From an uncultured Chitinophaga sp. (lineage in GTDB: Bacteria; Bacteroidota; Bacteroidia; Cytophagales; Cyclobacteriaceae), in the NCBI GenBank assembly GCA_902168205.1, contig CABHOK010000003.1, forward strand, positions 62,001 through 126,000: a stretch of 64,000 nucleotides of DNA. The letters are read 5' to 3'. The number at the start of each line of letters is the position of its first letter. Position 1 is the first letter of the stretch. The notes beneath the pieces are model-generated. The model was not told the origin of the DNA. It did not search any database and saw only the letters and a list, made by a program, of their open reading frames with translations. Position numbers and translations under genes: made by a program. Positions 52,696-62,739 of the stretch are shown here, piece after piece.

Positions 52696-55137
52696 ATGAA
52701 AAAAATCAAATTCACTGAACAGGTACTTCCGCACCTGGTAGCTGTTGGCGTGTTCCTGGTTATTACAGTATTCTTTTTCAACCCTGTATTCTTTGATAAC
52801 AAAACCATCAGTCAGTACGATATCCAGCAGTGGGAGGGATCATCCAAAGCGCTGCGCGATTATCGCGACAAGACTGGCGAAGAAGGTCTCTGGGCCGATG
52901 CCATGTTCAGTGGTATGCCGGCTTACCTGGTAAATACACACTGGAGCAACGGGCCCGTAAGTTTCCTGAAACGTGCACTGTCGCTGTCGTTGCCACATCC
53001 TATAGCAAACATTTTCCTGGCCTTTATCAGCTACTATATTTTGTTGCTGGCGTTTCGGGTGCGGCCCTACCTGGCTATAGCGGGTGCGGTTGCTTTTGGA
53101 CTTTCATCTTATATGATCATTGGTTTTGGTGCAGGTCATAATGCCCGCATCGGTGCCATCGCTTTTATGCCGTTGGTTATGGCCGGTATACACCTTGCCT
53201 TTTCGCGCAAGTGGATTTTAGGATTTGGTGTGACTACCGCGGGCCTTGCGTTGCATTTGAAAGAAAATCACTTACAGATAACATACTACCTGCTGTTTAT
53301 TGTATTGGTATACGGACTTATACAGTTGATAGACTTTTTGAGAGAGAATCGTGCGGCTGATTTTTTCAAAACGATTGCTATACTCGTTGTAGCGGCTGTG
53401 ATAGCAGCCGGTTCATTTATAGGACCGATGTGGGCTGTTACAGAATATAGTCAATACTCGATCCGCGGGGAAACACAATTGGTTTCGGCCGAGCGAAAGG
53501 AAGGACAAAGCGGTTTGGATAAATCGTATGCCTTTCGCTATAGCTATGGTATATGGGAACCGATGACGTTGCTCGTGCCTAACTTTTATGGAGGGCTCAG
53601 TTCCAATTACCTTGTTCAGGATCCGAACAGTGAAGTATATAAAGCACTGTCACGCTCGGGCGATGAACAGATGGCCAATCAACTCGCACAATATACTTCT
53701 GCGTACTGGGGTATAAATCCATTGAACGCTCCATATTATGGTGGCGCGATCATCTTCTTCCTCTTTGTATTGGGTATCGTTTTCGCGGATGGTAAATATG
53801 TTGGGTGGCTGATACCCGTAATTATATTCGGAATTATGGCGAGCTGGGGCGACAGTGCCAAATGGTTCAATTATGCTTTATTCGATTACCTGCCCGGCTA
53901 TAATAAATTCAGATCGGTAACATTCCTTATGATTTTGCCGCTCTTTGCATTTCCGTTGCTGGGGATGCTGGGACTTGAAAAATTATTTACAACCGGTGTT
54001 GATAAAGCGGCCCGTAAGAAATTGCTGATCGTGCTGGGCGCAACGGGTGGGCTGTGCGTTTTGTTGTTCCTCTTTGGCGGCATGATGAGTTTCATGTCAG
54101 CCCACGAAAGTCAGTTGCCGGCATGGTTTACCAGTGCATTGGCTGACGACCGCAAGAGCCTGTTCCGCAGCGATGTGTTCCGCTCGCTCGCATTTATCGT
54201 AGCTGCATTTGTGGTGATATACTTTGAAGTATGGAAGAAGATATCACCAATAGCGTTCTATGCTTTCCTCATCATCATGATCACACTCGATCTGGCCATT
54301 GTTGATAAACGCTACTTCGGCAAAGATAAATATCAGCGTAAGCGCGAGAACACCATGTTCGCGATGAATGCTGCAGACCAGGAAATCTTAAAAGACAAAT
54401 CGCACTACAGAGTATATAACCTGCAGGGTACATTTGAAGAGGCGCGCACATCGTACTTTCACAATTCTATTGGTGGATACCACGGTGTGAAGATGAGACG
54501 ATACCAGGATCTCTATGACACCTGCCTCTTCCGCGAAACGAACGAGTTTATTCAGGATGTGCAAAGTGGTAAGGCCGACTTTTCGAAGTATGGTGTTATG
54601 AATATGCTCAACGTGAAATATATAGTGTTTGGTCCTGAGCGTAACAATATTATACCGAACCCCGCTGCCAATGGCAATGGCTGGTTTGTAAGCGAAGTGA
54701 TCACGGTAAGTTCACCGACTGAAGAAGTACTGAAAACATGTGGCGTAAATACGCGCACAACAGCAGTTATAGATGGCTCGCGCTTTAAGGTAGAATCAGT
54801 GCAGGCCGATACCACAGCAACGCTCACACTGGCAGATCGTAATCCGAATTACCAGAAATATGAAAGTCAGTCGCAGGCAAGTGGATTAGCTGTATTCTCG
54901 GAAATATACTATCCTAAAGGTTGGAAGGCTTTTGTAGATGGTAAAGAAACCGAGATCATCTGTGCCGACTATGTATTGCGGGCCGTACAAGTGCCGGCTG
55001 GTAAACACGTTGTTGAATTCAAGTTCGAGCCTGCTGCATACTATACCGGTAACAAAATTACTATGATCTCATCCTGGCTCATGCTTGTTGCGCTGCTGGG
55101 CAGTGTAGTGTGGAGCGTGCGCAAGGAAGATGCCTAG
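52696..55137 (+). CDS. YfhO-family multi-span membrane protein
   Basis: 813 residues. About 12 hydrophobic helices span the first two thirds, with an early GT-C-like aqueous loop (ISQYDIQQWEGSSKALRDYR) and WADAMFSGMPAY, and a C-terminal periplasmic domain of roughly 250 residues ending in one more helix. YfhO proteins resemble GT-C glycosyltransferases and in Gram-positives glycosylate lipoteichoic acid; the substrate here is unknown. Single gene ending at a terminator. Confidence 0.85.
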   Translation: MKKIKFTEQVLPHLVAVGVFLVITVFFFNPVFFDNKTISQYDIQQWEGSSKALRDYRDKTGEEGLWADAMFSGMPAYLVNTHWSNGPVSFLKRALSLSLPHPIANIFLAFISYYILLLAFRVRPYLAIAGAVAFGLSSYMIIGFGAGHNARIGAIAFMPLVMAGIHLAFSRKWILGFGVTTAGLALHLKENHLQITYYLLFIVLVYGLIQLIDFLRENRAADFFKTIAILVVAAVIAAGSFIGPMWAVTEYSQYSIRGETQLVSAERKEGQSGLDKSYAFRYSYGIWEPMTLLVPNFYGGLSSNYLVQDPNSEVYKALSRSGDEQMANQLAQYTSAYWGINPLNAPYYGGAIIFFLFVLGIVFADGKYVGWLIPVIIFGIMASWGDSAKWFNYALFDYLPGYNKFRSVTFLMILPLFAFPLLGMLGLEKLFTTGVDKAARKKLLIVLGATGGLCVLLFLFGGMMSFMSAHESQLPAWFTSALADDRKSLFRSDVFRSLAFIVAAFVVIYFEVWKKISPIAFYAFLIIMITLDLAIVDKRYFGKDKYQRKRENTMFAMNAADQEILKDKSHYRVYNLQGTFEEARTSYFHNSIGGYHGVKMRRYQDLYDTCLFRETNEFIQDVQSGKADFSKYGVMNMLNVKYIVFGPERNNIIPNPAANGNGWFVSEVITVSSPTEEVLKTCGVNTRTTAVIDGSRFKVESVQADTTATLTLADRNPNYQKYESQSQASGLAVFSEIYYPKGWKAFVDGKETEIICADYVLRAVQVPAGKHVVEFKFEPAAYYTGNKITMISSWLMLVALLGSVVWSVRKEDA

Positions 55138-55165
55138 TACATATACTATATATTGATATTTACAG

Positions 55166-55200
55166 GAAGCTGCTTCACCATGAGGCAGCTTCTTTCTTTT
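55166..55200 (+). terminator. Intrinsic terminator after YfhO
   Basis: GAAGCTGC pairs with GCAGCTTC (loop about 11 nt) and is followed by TTTCTTTT. Confidence 0.75.
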
Positions 55201-55232
55201 AGAGGATGTCTTTGAGACATGACTATAAACGA

Positions 55233-55258
55233 AAATGCCAGGCGTTAACCTGGCATTT
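55233..55258 (-). terminator. Intrinsic terminator of mdh
   Basis: AAATGCCAGG pairs with CCTGGCATTT (10 bp, 6-nt loop), 39 bp after the mdh stop on the minus strand; TTTTCGTTT follows the stem. Confidence 0.75.
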
Positions 55259-55297
55259 GTTATACTATATGCTAATCTGGTTATAGCGGGCGATTTG

Positions 55298-56227
55298 TTA
55301 TCCCAGATTCTCCAATACATCCATTACTTCGCGTACGGCTTTGCGGCTTGATTCCATCAAGGCGCGTTCTTCAGAATTAAGATCGAGTTCAATTACTCTT
55401 TCAATTCCGTTTTTACCCAGTATAACCGGTACACCGAGGTAGCAGTCTTTTATACCATACTCACCATCCAGTCGTATGCATACAGGGAATACTCTGCGCT
55501 GATCTTTTACAATGGCTTCTACCATTTGCGCGGCAGCAGAACCCGGGGCATACCATGCCGATGTACCCATGAGTTTTACCAACTCGCCACCACCTACTTT
55601 GGTGCGCTCCAGTATAGCATTCAGTTTGTCTTTGTCGATCAGTTCCGTTACCGGTATACCAGCTACGGTAGTATAGCGCGGCAGCGGCACCATGGTATCG
55701 CCATGACCACCGAGTAACATAGCCTGTATATCTTTCGGAGATACATTCAATGCTTCTGCGAGGAACGCGCGATAGCGTGCTGTATCCAGTATACCGGCCA
55801 TACCAAATACTTTGGTGCGTGGCAATTTGGATGTTAAGTGAGCCTGGTAAGTCATAACATCCAGCGGGTTTGATACTACAATAATGATTGCACGAGGCGA
55901 ATACTTAATGATATTCTCCGTCACCGACTTTACAATACCCGCGTTGGTTCCGATAAGATCATCGCGGCTCATGCCCGGCTTGCGCGGAAGTCCTGAAGTA
56001 ATAACCACAACATCCGAGTTCGCAGACTTTGAATAATCGTTGGTAGCACCAATCGTACGGCTGTCGTATAAATCGATCGGAGCTTTTTGCCAGATGTCAA
56101 GCGACTTCCCTTCTGCGAGACCCTCTTTAATATCAACGAGTACAATTTCGTTGGCCACTTCGCGATAGGCCAGTACATCGGCACATGTAGCGCCTACATT
56201 ACCAGCGCCCACTACAGTTACTTTCAT
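55298..56227 (-). CDS. mdh: Malate dehydrogenase
   Basis: 309 residues, lactate/malate dehydrogenase family. The NAD site is GAGNVGATCADVL with an Asp (VLVDI) that prefers NAD. Substrate arginines lie in GLPRKPGMSRDDL (the first specifies malate rather than lactate), and the catalytic His is in LLGGHGDTMVP. It interconverts malate and oxaloacetate in the citric acid cycle. Single gene with its own terminator. Confidence 0.96.
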   Translation of the reverse strand: MKVTVVGAGNVGATCADVLAYREVANEIVLVDIKEGLAEGKSLDIWQKAPIDLYDSRTIGATNDYSKSANSDVVVITSGLPRKPGMSRDDLIGTNAGIVKSVTENIIKYSPRAIIIVVSNPLDVMTYQAHLTSKLPRTKVFGMAGILDTARYRAFLAEALNVSPKDIQAMLLGGHGDTMVPLPRYTTVAGIPVTELIDKDKLNAILERTKVGGGELVKLMGTSAWYAPGSAAAQMVEAIVKDQRRVFPVCIRLDGEYGIKDCYLGVPVILGKNGIERVIELDLNSEERALMESSRKAVREVMDVLENLG

Positions 56228-56395
56228 AAGAATAATGATTTATGGGTTTGAATATTGACCTCAGCGGATTCACTGAATGATAATTGAGCACACAGTATAA
56301 CGTTGAAAATCTGCACCTTTTTACATCAGGCAGGAATATAGTTCTGGTCTGCCATGACACCAATTTAGGATACTACCCGTCAAAAAAAAATGTTA

Positions 56396-57727
56396 TTACA
56401 GAAAATGTGGATATAGGGTAAAGATCACAACCTCGCGGGTATGGTCGGTAATTTTAAAACGGTTATCAATTCTATAACCTGCTACCCATATAATTTCTCC
56501 CTGCGACTCCAGCACCGTAACGGAGTCTTTGTCTGTGCGTGAGAGCTTTAGGTCAATAAGAAAGTCACTTACCTTCTTGCGCTGACGCATGCCCAACGGG
56601 TAAAATGCATCGCCCGCTTTCCAGGTGCGCCACGTCACGGGAAAGTTAATATGAGCAACATCCAGGGTTGCCTGGTTAGGTATCGCTGACTTCTGAAAGG
56701 TGGTAGACCGACTGATCTCCATGCGCCATGAACCGAGTTGTGCTTCCGACTGACCCGCTCCTATAGTTATATCATGCAACGCCATACTATGCGGAGTGAT
56801 GAGCAGCAGATCGCGATCAATAACAAGCTGATGCGAAGAAGAGAAAAAGCGTTTGCCCGATTGCCCGGGCAGCGATCGCACAACATCAGCACAGGTATCG
56901 TAATTGAACCCGAACATCTTGGCGAATTTCCAGAGAACGGATGCTTCGTGCGACAGGCCGGTAAAGTACTTTTTTTGTATTGTTACTTTGTCGTGAGTAA
57001 TAGCGGTATATTTTCTTTTCCAGTCATCAAAACCTTCCTGTATCCAATGTACTTCGGCTGCTGATTTGGCAAAGCCACGCTGCACGGTGCTTTCCAGTGA
57101 AGGGTTAATTTCCTTTAACGCAGGGATGATCTGGTGTCGGATAAAATTACGTTGATAATCATCGCTCTGGTTGCTCACATCTTCGCGCCAGGTAATGTTA
57201 TGTTGCTGTGCATACTGTTCAATCTGCCCGCGCGTAGCAAACTGCAACGGACGAATGACACCATCATGTTTTACAGGTATACCGGTAAAGCCTTCCAACG
57301 AGGCGCCATGCACCCAGTTGAGCAAAACGGTTTCAAGCGAGTCGTTAAGGTGATGTGCAGTAGCCAGTACGTTGAAACTGTATTTCTCCATCAGTTCTTC
57401 AAACCACGCATAGCGCAGTTCGCGTGCCGCCATTTGAATAGAGAGCTTCGTTACTTCTGCATACTGCGCTGTTTCAAAGCGGTTAACAAAACAGGGTATA
57501 TTGAGTTGTTCGGTTGTAGCAGACACAAACGCTTCATCACCATCAGCATCTTTACCACGCAATTGAAAATTGCAATGCGCTACCGCGATGGTAAAGCCCG
57601 CCTGTTGAAACAAATGAAGCATAACCATGGAGTCAATGCCACCGCTGACGGCCAGCAGAATGCGATCCGCAGGTTTACACAGACTGTGCCGCTCAATATG
57701 GTTCAGAAATTGCTCTAACACGCTCAA
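56396..57727 (-). CDS. tilS: tRNA(Ile) lysidine synthetase TilS
   Basis: 443 residues. The PP-loop ATPase motif SGGIDSMVMLH lies at about residue 29, followed by the HHLNDSLETVLLN segment, and the C-terminal TilS domain has PLGMRQRKKVSDFL. It converts C34 of the CAU anticodon into lysidine so the tRNA reads AUA; essential. No ATG fits the start: TTG 57727 or GTG 57721 is used. That is of interest because ATA codons look common in this window. Confidence 0.94.
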   Translation of the reverse strand: MSVLEQFLNHIERHSLCKPADRILLAVSGGIDSMVMLHLFQQAGFTIAVAHCNFQLRGKDADGDEAFVSATTEQLNIPCFVNRFETAQYAEVTKLSIQMAARELRYAWFEELMEKYSFNVLATAHHLNDSLETVLLNWVHGASLEGFTGIPVKHDGVIRPLQFATRGQIEQYAQQHNITWREDVSNQSDDYQRNFIRHQIIPALKEINPSLESTVQRGFAKSAAEVHWIQEGFDDWKRKYTAITHDKVTIQKKYFTGLSHEASVLWKFAKMFGFNYDTCADVVRSLPGQSGKRFFSSSHQLVIDRDLLLITPHSMALHDITIGAGQSEAQLGSWRMEISRSTTFQKSAIPNQATLDVAHINFPVTWRTWKAGDAFYPLGMRQRKKVSDFLIDLKLSRTDKDSVTVLESQGEIIWVAGYRIDNRFKITDHTREVVIFTLYPHFL

Positions 57728-57848
57728 ATGTACGATTTACGATTTTAGAATTACGATTTGTAGCTTGCACCTGAATATGGATAGTTTTCGATTTTATAAA
57801 AATGATACACAGAACCCGAACAGCAAAACGCTATATGGTGTGAAGGGT

Positions 57849-59402
57849 ATGCATCTGTTTGTTTCGCTTGTGTTTTTTTTGCTGTTAATGGCCGTATCGT
57901 TTCCGGGGGTTGCCCAAAAGAAAGTGAAGCTTAAACAAGCTGATCAGTTACGCGGAGGACGGGATGGTGACGAACGTTTCGATCGCCTGATCGGTAATGT
58001 GATCCTGACGCAAAATCAGACGACTATCTATTGTGACTCGGCATACTTTTTCAAGAAGCGAAATTTTGTGGAGGCTTTTGGCCGTGTAAAAATTCTGGAA
58101 GGTGACTCTGTTACGATTACCGGCCGCAAGCTGGAGTATGATGGTAACACGAAAAAAGCCAAGCTCCGCTCGAACGTGGTGTTCACCAAACTGGCAACGG
58201 CTACACTATATACCGACTTCCTCGACTTTGACCGTAATACAAATGTTGCCAACTATTTTAATAACGGAAGGCTGGTGGATAGCATCAACATACTTACCAG
58301 TAGCAAAGGGTATTACAATGTGAGCTCCAACCTGGCATCGTTCAAGCGAAATGTACATGTAAAGAATCCTGACTATACCATGACGGCTGATAGTCTGCAG
58401 TATAATTCGCGAAGCAAGATTATATACTTCGTAACACCCACTACGGTGGTTGATAAAGACAGTAGCACGTTTGTATATGAGAACGGTTTTTATGAAACCA
58501 CTTCGAAGCAATCGGATCTTAAATTAGGAAGTGCTGAAACACCGGAGTATAAACTTGATGCCGAGAACTATAAACTTGACGACATCCGGAAGAAATATCT
58601 TTTCCGGAAGAACGTAGTGATGACTTATAAGAAAGAGAACCTGGTTATCTACGGGCAATCGGCCGACTATTTCAAGAGTAAGGGCATAGCAAAAGTCTAC
58701 GATCATGCATACCTGGCGAAAGTTACCGAGAACAACGACACCCTTTTTATTTCGGCCGATACACTAGTATCTATTGATAGTCCCGATCCGGCCAAGAAAA
58801 GATTGCTGGCCTATCACAATGTGAAGATCTATAAAAGCGACATGCAGGGGCTGGCCGATTCGCTGGAGTATCGCTCGCTCGATTCAACTATATATTTCTA
58901 CAAAGATCCTATACTCTGGTCGCAAGACAACCAGATGACCGCTGACTCTATCAGCATGCTTATCAAGAACAACACCATCGATCGCATCTATATGGTGGCT
59001 AATTCTTTTGTAGTGTCGCAGGATACGCTCATCAACTTTAACCAGGTGAAAGGGCGGAAGATGACGACCTTCTTCAAGAATAAAAAGATTGATCACGTGG
59101 TGGTGGATGGCAACGGTGAAAGTTTATACTTCGCACTGGACGAGAAGACGAACAAGGCGATGGGGATGAACAAGATTATTTGCAGCAGCATTACCATTCG
59201 CTTTAAGGAGGGTAAAGTGAACAACATGAGTTTTTATGTGAGGCCCGAGGCCAGCTTTATTCCGCCACACGAGCTTAAGATTGAAGACACCAAGCTGAAG
59301 GGATTTGAGTGGCGCGCCAAAGAAAAACCGAAGCGCGAAGATGTTGTTAAAACACCGGTAGTCAGTTCTACGAGCCCTTCATCCGAGCGTAAACGTTTGT
59401 AA
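57849..59402 (+). CDS. OstA/LptA-like LPS-transport protein
   Basis: Start set at ATG 57849 for a clean signal peptide (ending FPGVAQ); ATG 57777 adds 24 residues. 517 residues. The mature protein is a long OstA/LptA-type beta-jellyroll, with repeats of the form GNVILTQNQTTIYCDSAYFF, LEGDSVTITGRKLEYDG and LQYNSRSKIIYF. It resembles the periplasmic LptA and the N-terminal domain of LptD, which carry lipopolysaccharide to the outer membrane. No membrane barrel follows, so it is LptA-like. Confidence 0.8.
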   Translation: MHLFVSLVFFLLLMAVSFPGVAQKKVKLKQADQLRGGRDGDERFDRLIGNVILTQNQTTIYCDSAYFFKKRNFVEAFGRVKILEGDSVTITGRKLEYDGNTKKAKLRSNVVFTKLATATLYTDFLDFDRNTNVANYFNNGRLVDSINILTSSKGYYNVSSNLASFKRNVHVKNPDYTMTADSLQYNSRSKIIYFVTPTTVVDKDSSTFVYENGFYETTSKQSDLKLGSAETPEYKLDAENYKLDDIRKKYLFRKNVVMTYKKENLVIYGQSADYFKSKGIAKVYDHAYLAKVTENNDTLFISADTLVSIDSPDPAKKRLLAYHNVKIYKSDMQGLADSLEYRSLDSTIYFYKDPILWSQDNQMTADSISMLIKNNTIDRIYMVANSFVVSQDTLINFNQVKGRKMTTFFKNKKIDHVVVDGNGESLYFALDEKTNKAMGMNKIICSSITIRFKEGKVNNMSFYVRPEASFIPPHELKIEDTKLKGFEWRAKEKPKREDVVKTPVVSSTSPSSERKRL

Positions 59403-59492
59403 CAAAATTTAACAGAGCGGTGAACGAAAAAAAACTCGATCTATTATGACAATCCATATAAAAGTTTAAATTTTGTACAATATGCTGTTTCT

Positions 59493-60197
59493 ATGAGAAG
59501 ACTCTTGTTGTTGGCAATAATCATAACCCTGAGTAGGTTTTCCTACGGGCAGGGTTTTGAAATTGTCGGTTTGCAAGAGACTCACGCTGGGCTTATCGGT
59601 GAAACCATCAAGGCTCCTGTTCGATTCAAGAACACCACCGAAAAAACACTCACACTGATCATTCGCAGAGTAGATGCTCAAATAGGAAGTACACAGAAAA
59701 GCTACTTCTGTCACGATAACAATTGCCTCGATCAAAAAACAGAAGACTATATTTTAAAAGTTGAGCCCGGACAAACTCTATCTGGTTTTCAAATTGCGCT
59801 TGAAGCAGGTTTGGTTTCAGGAGAAAGTACCGTTCGCTATGTTGTGTTCAGTCGCTCTAACCCCACGCTGGCGCTTGACTTTGCCGTTAACTTTACGGTG
59901 ACTGAAAAACCGGAGAAACAAAATCTGTATTCATCCAGCTTCATAAACCTGCATGATGTTTACCCGAACCCGGTAACGGATTATGCTTTTGTGGAGTATA
60001 AAATCCTGAACGAACAGGTAAAAGCCAAAATCATTATGCATAACCTGCTGGGTAATGCCGTGGGCGATTATCCGCTTCCGTACTCTGAAAACCGCGTTCG
60101 CATCCGCGTTGACGATTTAAGTGCCGGTATCTATTTCTATACCCTCTACCTCGATAATGAGGGGGTGATGACGCGCAAGCTCATCGTAAAAAAATAA
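59493..60197 (+). CDS. Exported protein with T9SS tail, 234 aa
   Basis: A signal peptide (cleavage near YGQ, residue 20), an Ig-like domain of about 110 residues (IKAPVRFKNTTEKTLTLIIRRV; a Cys pair in YFCHDNNCL), and a C-terminal type IX sorting domain (VYPNPVTDYAFVEYK...TRKLIVKK). Secreted to or beyond the cell surface. Family and binding partner unknown. About 80 bp before the bamD promoter. Confidence 0.75.
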   Translation: MRRLLLLAIIITLSRFSYGQGFEIVGLQETHAGLIGETIKAPVRFKNTTEKTLTLIIRRVDAQIGSTQKSYFCHDNNCLDQKTEDYILKVEPGQTLSGFQIALEAGLVSGESTVRYVVFSRSNPTLALDFAVNFTVTEKPEKQNLYSSSFINLHDVYPNPVTDYAFVEYKILNEQVKAKIIMHNLLGNAVGDYPLPYSENRVRIRVDDLSAGIYFYTLYLDNEGVMTRKLIVKK

Positions 60198-60311
60198 AAT
60201 CCTTAATTCTGCTCATCCTGCCCTTAACTTTCTGCTGAAAAGAAACTTTTTAATGCCTGCTTTCATCCTATTTCGGTGAAATCAGCGTTTTTCAGTTCTA
60301 AACTCTTATAT

Positions 60312-60319
60312 TATATTTG
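60312..60319 (+). promoter_or_regulatory. Candidate -7 element just before bamD
   Basis: TATATTTG matches TAnnTTTG exactly and ends 7 nt before the bamD ATG, so a start site from it would give a nearly leaderless mRNA. The -33 position (TTTTTCAG) is weak. Confidence 0.45.
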
Positions 60320-60326
60320 CGGGCTT

Positions 60327-61139
60327 ATGCGGAATCATTCAGCGTCACTCTTTTTAATTTTAATCTTGCTGGCAGCAGCTTCGTGCAGCAAATTCAGGCG
60401 AATCGAAAAAAGCCAGGATTGGCGCGTGAAGTATGAAGGCGCTCTGAACTATTACAACAAGAAGGATTACTACAAGGCTTCTGTGTTGTTCGAGCAGATT
60501 CTGCCCATCGTTCGTGGTTTGCCCGAAGGTGAAAAAGTGCAGTTCTACCTGGCGTATTGCCAGTTTTACGATAAACTATATTTGCTGGCGTCTGAGCAGT
60601 TCAAAACATTTTACGAAACCTACGGTCGCAGTACACTCGCAGAAGAAGCGCGGTATATGTTTGCTTACTCGCAGTATGCATCATCCCCGAAAGCAAACCT
60701 CGACCAAACCAACAGCATCAACGCCATGGCAGCGATGCAGGAGTTTTTGAACCGGTATCCCAACAGCAAATTCAGAGAGCAGGCAGTGGAGGTTATCTTC
60801 ACTACGCAGGCTAAATTGGAAAAGAAAGGATTTGATAATGCATATCAGTACTACCGCATGCGCAGCTACAAAGCAGCCGTGGTAGCGTTGAATAACTTCA
60901 AGAATAACTTTCCGGATTCAAAGTATGTTGAAGAAGCTTCGTACCTGGTAGTAGCAGCAGAATATAAACTGGCGCAGCAAAGTATATATTCCAAGCAGAC
61001 CGATCGCTACAAGGCCGTGGTAGAACACTACAAAGAATTTATTGATCAATACCCTGAAAGTAAATTCCTGAAAGACGCTGAGAAGATGTATGCTGAGAGT
61101 CTTGAAAAATTAAACAAAACGAAAAACACAAATTCATAA
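60327..61139 (+). CDS. bamD: Outer-membrane assembly lipoprotein BamD
   Basis: Start set at ATG 60327 because it gives a lipoprotein leader ending LAAASC; the ATG at 60276 adds 17 residues. 270 residues made of tetratricopeptide-like helix repeats (ALNYYNKKDYYKASVLFEQI, EFLNRYPNSKFREQA, EFIDQYPESKFLKDA). BamD helps BamA fold and insert outer-membrane barrels. First of a conserved run with rpoZ, coaBC and recN. Confidence 0.92.
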   Translation: MRNHSASLFLILILLAAASCSKFRRIEKSQDWRVKYEGALNYYNKKDYYKASVLFEQILPIVRGLPEGEKVQFYLAYCQFYDKLYLLASEQFKTFYETYGRSTLAEEARYMFAYSQYASSPKANLDQTNSINAMAAMQEFLNRYPNSKFREQAVEVIFTTQAKLEKKGFDNAYQYYRMRSYKAAVVALNNFKNNFPDSKYVEEASYLVVAAEYKLAQQSIYSKQTDRYKAVVEHYKEFIDQYPESKFLKDAEKMYAESLEKLNKTKNTNS

Positions 61140-61143
61140 ACAT

Positions 61144-61455
61144 ATGGCAGCTCAATCATCAATTGTAACACGCGACATCGAAAAGATCGCAGCACCAAGC
61201 GGAAACCTGTACGAATCGGTGGTGGTTATCTCCAAGCGTGCACGCCAGATTGCCGTTAACCTGAAAGAAGAGCTTAACAATAAACTTGCTGAGTTTGCTA
61301 CTACCGTAGATAACCTCGAAGAAGTTTTTGAAAACCGCGAGCAGATCGAGATCTCTAAATTTTATGAGCGTATGCCGAAACCTACCAATACAGCAATTGA
61401 AGAATTTCTGGATGGTGAGTTAAGCTTCCGCATGCGCAACGAAGATTTAGCGTAA
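61144..61455 (+). CDS. rpoZ: RNA polymerase omega subunit
   Basis: 103 residues, 4 bp after bamD. The central SGNLYESVVVISKRARQIA is the omega-type motif that clamps the beta' subunit, then an acidic helix. It assists assembly of RNA polymerase and, in some bacteria, mediates ppGpp effects. Position between bamD and coaBC is the usual Bacteroidota order and supports the call. Confidence 0.9.
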   Translation: MAAQSSIVTRDIEKIAAPSGNLYESVVVISKRARQIAVNLKEELNNKLAEFATTVDNLEEVFENREQIEISKFYERMPKPTNTAIEEFLDGELSFRMRNEDLA

Positions 61456-61465
61456 GTTCGTTATA

Positions 61466-61514
61466 GGTTTATTCGTTAATCGTTATAGTTGTATTGACGA
61501 TTAACGAATAACCA
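61466..61514. repeat. Palindromic repeat between rpoZ and coaBC
   Basis: TTATTCGTTAATCGT and its perfect complement are separated by a 13-nt loop; the stem extends with GGTT/AACC past one bulge. Related words recur at 63632-63740. No T run. Confidence 0.75.
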
Positions 61515-61536
61515 ATCACGGATAACGGTTCATCCC

Positions 61537-62739
61537 ATGCTGCGAGATAAAAAAATTTTACTGGGTGTAACAGGAAGCATTGCAGCCTACAAATCTGCCG
61601 TGCTTACCAGGCTGCTTGTAAAAGCAGGTGCAGTAGTAAAGGTGGTGATGACCCCCGCTGCTGCAGATTTTATCACGCCTCTCACATTATCCACCCTCTC
61701 TAAAAATCCCGTACTAACCGAGTTTGTTAAGGATAACACCGGCCAATGGAACAATCACGTTGAACTTGGCTTGTGGGCAGATGCTATGGTAATTGCTCCG
61801 GCAAGCGCCAATACACTTGCGAAAATGGCAAACGGTTTATGCGATAATCTTTTATTAGCTACTTATCTCTCGGCACGTTGTCCTGTATTTTTCGCTCCGG
61901 CTATGGATCTGGATATGCTTCAGCATCCATCAACACAAAACAATATTCAAAAGCTGAAAAGCTATAGCAACATTCTTATTGATGCTGCCTTTGGTGAACT
62001 CGCCAGCGGACTTGTAGGCAACGGAAGAATGGCCGAACCTGAAGAGATTGTAACAGCGCTTGAAAATCATTTTACGTCTGAACAAAAACTCAGCGGTAAA
62101 AAAGTACTGGTAACAGCCGGTCCTACCTACGAAGCGATCGACCCGGTTCGCTTCATTGGCAATCACTCAACCGGTAAAATGGGATTCTCTATAGCAGAGG
62201 AGTTCGCCAGACAAGGTGCTGTAGTAAATTTAGTGACGGGACCAACACAACAACATATCAATCATCCTCGCGTCAACGTTATTCCGGTAACATCGGCAGA
62301 GCAAATGTATACATCCTGTGCATCGCTTTTTCCTTCTACAGATATAGCGGTACTGGCTGCAGCCGTGGCAGACTATCGCCCGGTGGAGGTGGCATCACAA
62401 AAGATAAAGAAGAAGGAAGCAAACCTCACCATTGAACTTACCAAGACGCACGATATAGCGGCATCGCTGGGTAAGCTGAAACACAACGGCCAGGTAATGG
62501 TTGGTTTTGCACTTGAAACGGAAAATGAGCAGGCTAACGCTCAAACCAAACTCGAAAAAAAGAATTTTGATCTGATCGTATTAAATTCACTCAACGATAA
62601 AGGTGCCGGCTTCGGTCATGACACGAATAAAATCACCATTCTGGATCGCGAGCAGCATGTGAAGTCGTTCGAGTTGAAAAATAAAAAGGAAGTAGCGAAA
62701 GATATTGTTAAGGCTATTATTGAAAAACTGCATGATTAA
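61537..62739 (+). CDS. coaBC: Phosphopantothenoylcysteine decarboxylase/synthetase CoaBC
   Basis: 400 residues. The N-terminal flavoprotein (CoaC) has GVTGSIAAYKSAVL, the active His in WNNHVELG, and the substrate-loop APAMD. The C-terminal CoaB domain has NHSTGKMGFSIAEE and KIKKKEANLTIELTKTHDI. It makes 4'-phosphopantetheine for coenzyme A. Cytoplasmic. The next gene overlaps its end by 8 bp. Confidence 0.96.
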   Translation: MLRDKKILLGVTGSIAAYKSAVLTRLLVKAGAVVKVVMTPAAADFITPLTLSTLSKNPVLTEFVKDNTGQWNNHVELGLWADAMVIAPASANTLAKMANGLCDNLLLATYLSARCPVFFAPAMDLDMLQHPSTQNNIQKLKSYSNILIDAAFGELASGLVGNGRMAEPEEIVTALENHFTSEQKLSGKKVLVTAGPTYEAIDPVRFIGNHSTGKMGFSIAEEFARQGAVVNLVTGPTQQHINHPRVNVIPVTSAEQMYTSCASLFPSTDIAVLAAAVADYRPVEVASQKIKKKEANLTIELTKTHDIAASLGKLKHNGQVMVGFALETENEQANAQTKLEKKNFDLIVLNSLNDKGAGFGHDTNKITILDREQHVKSFELKNKKEVAKDIVKAIIEKLHD

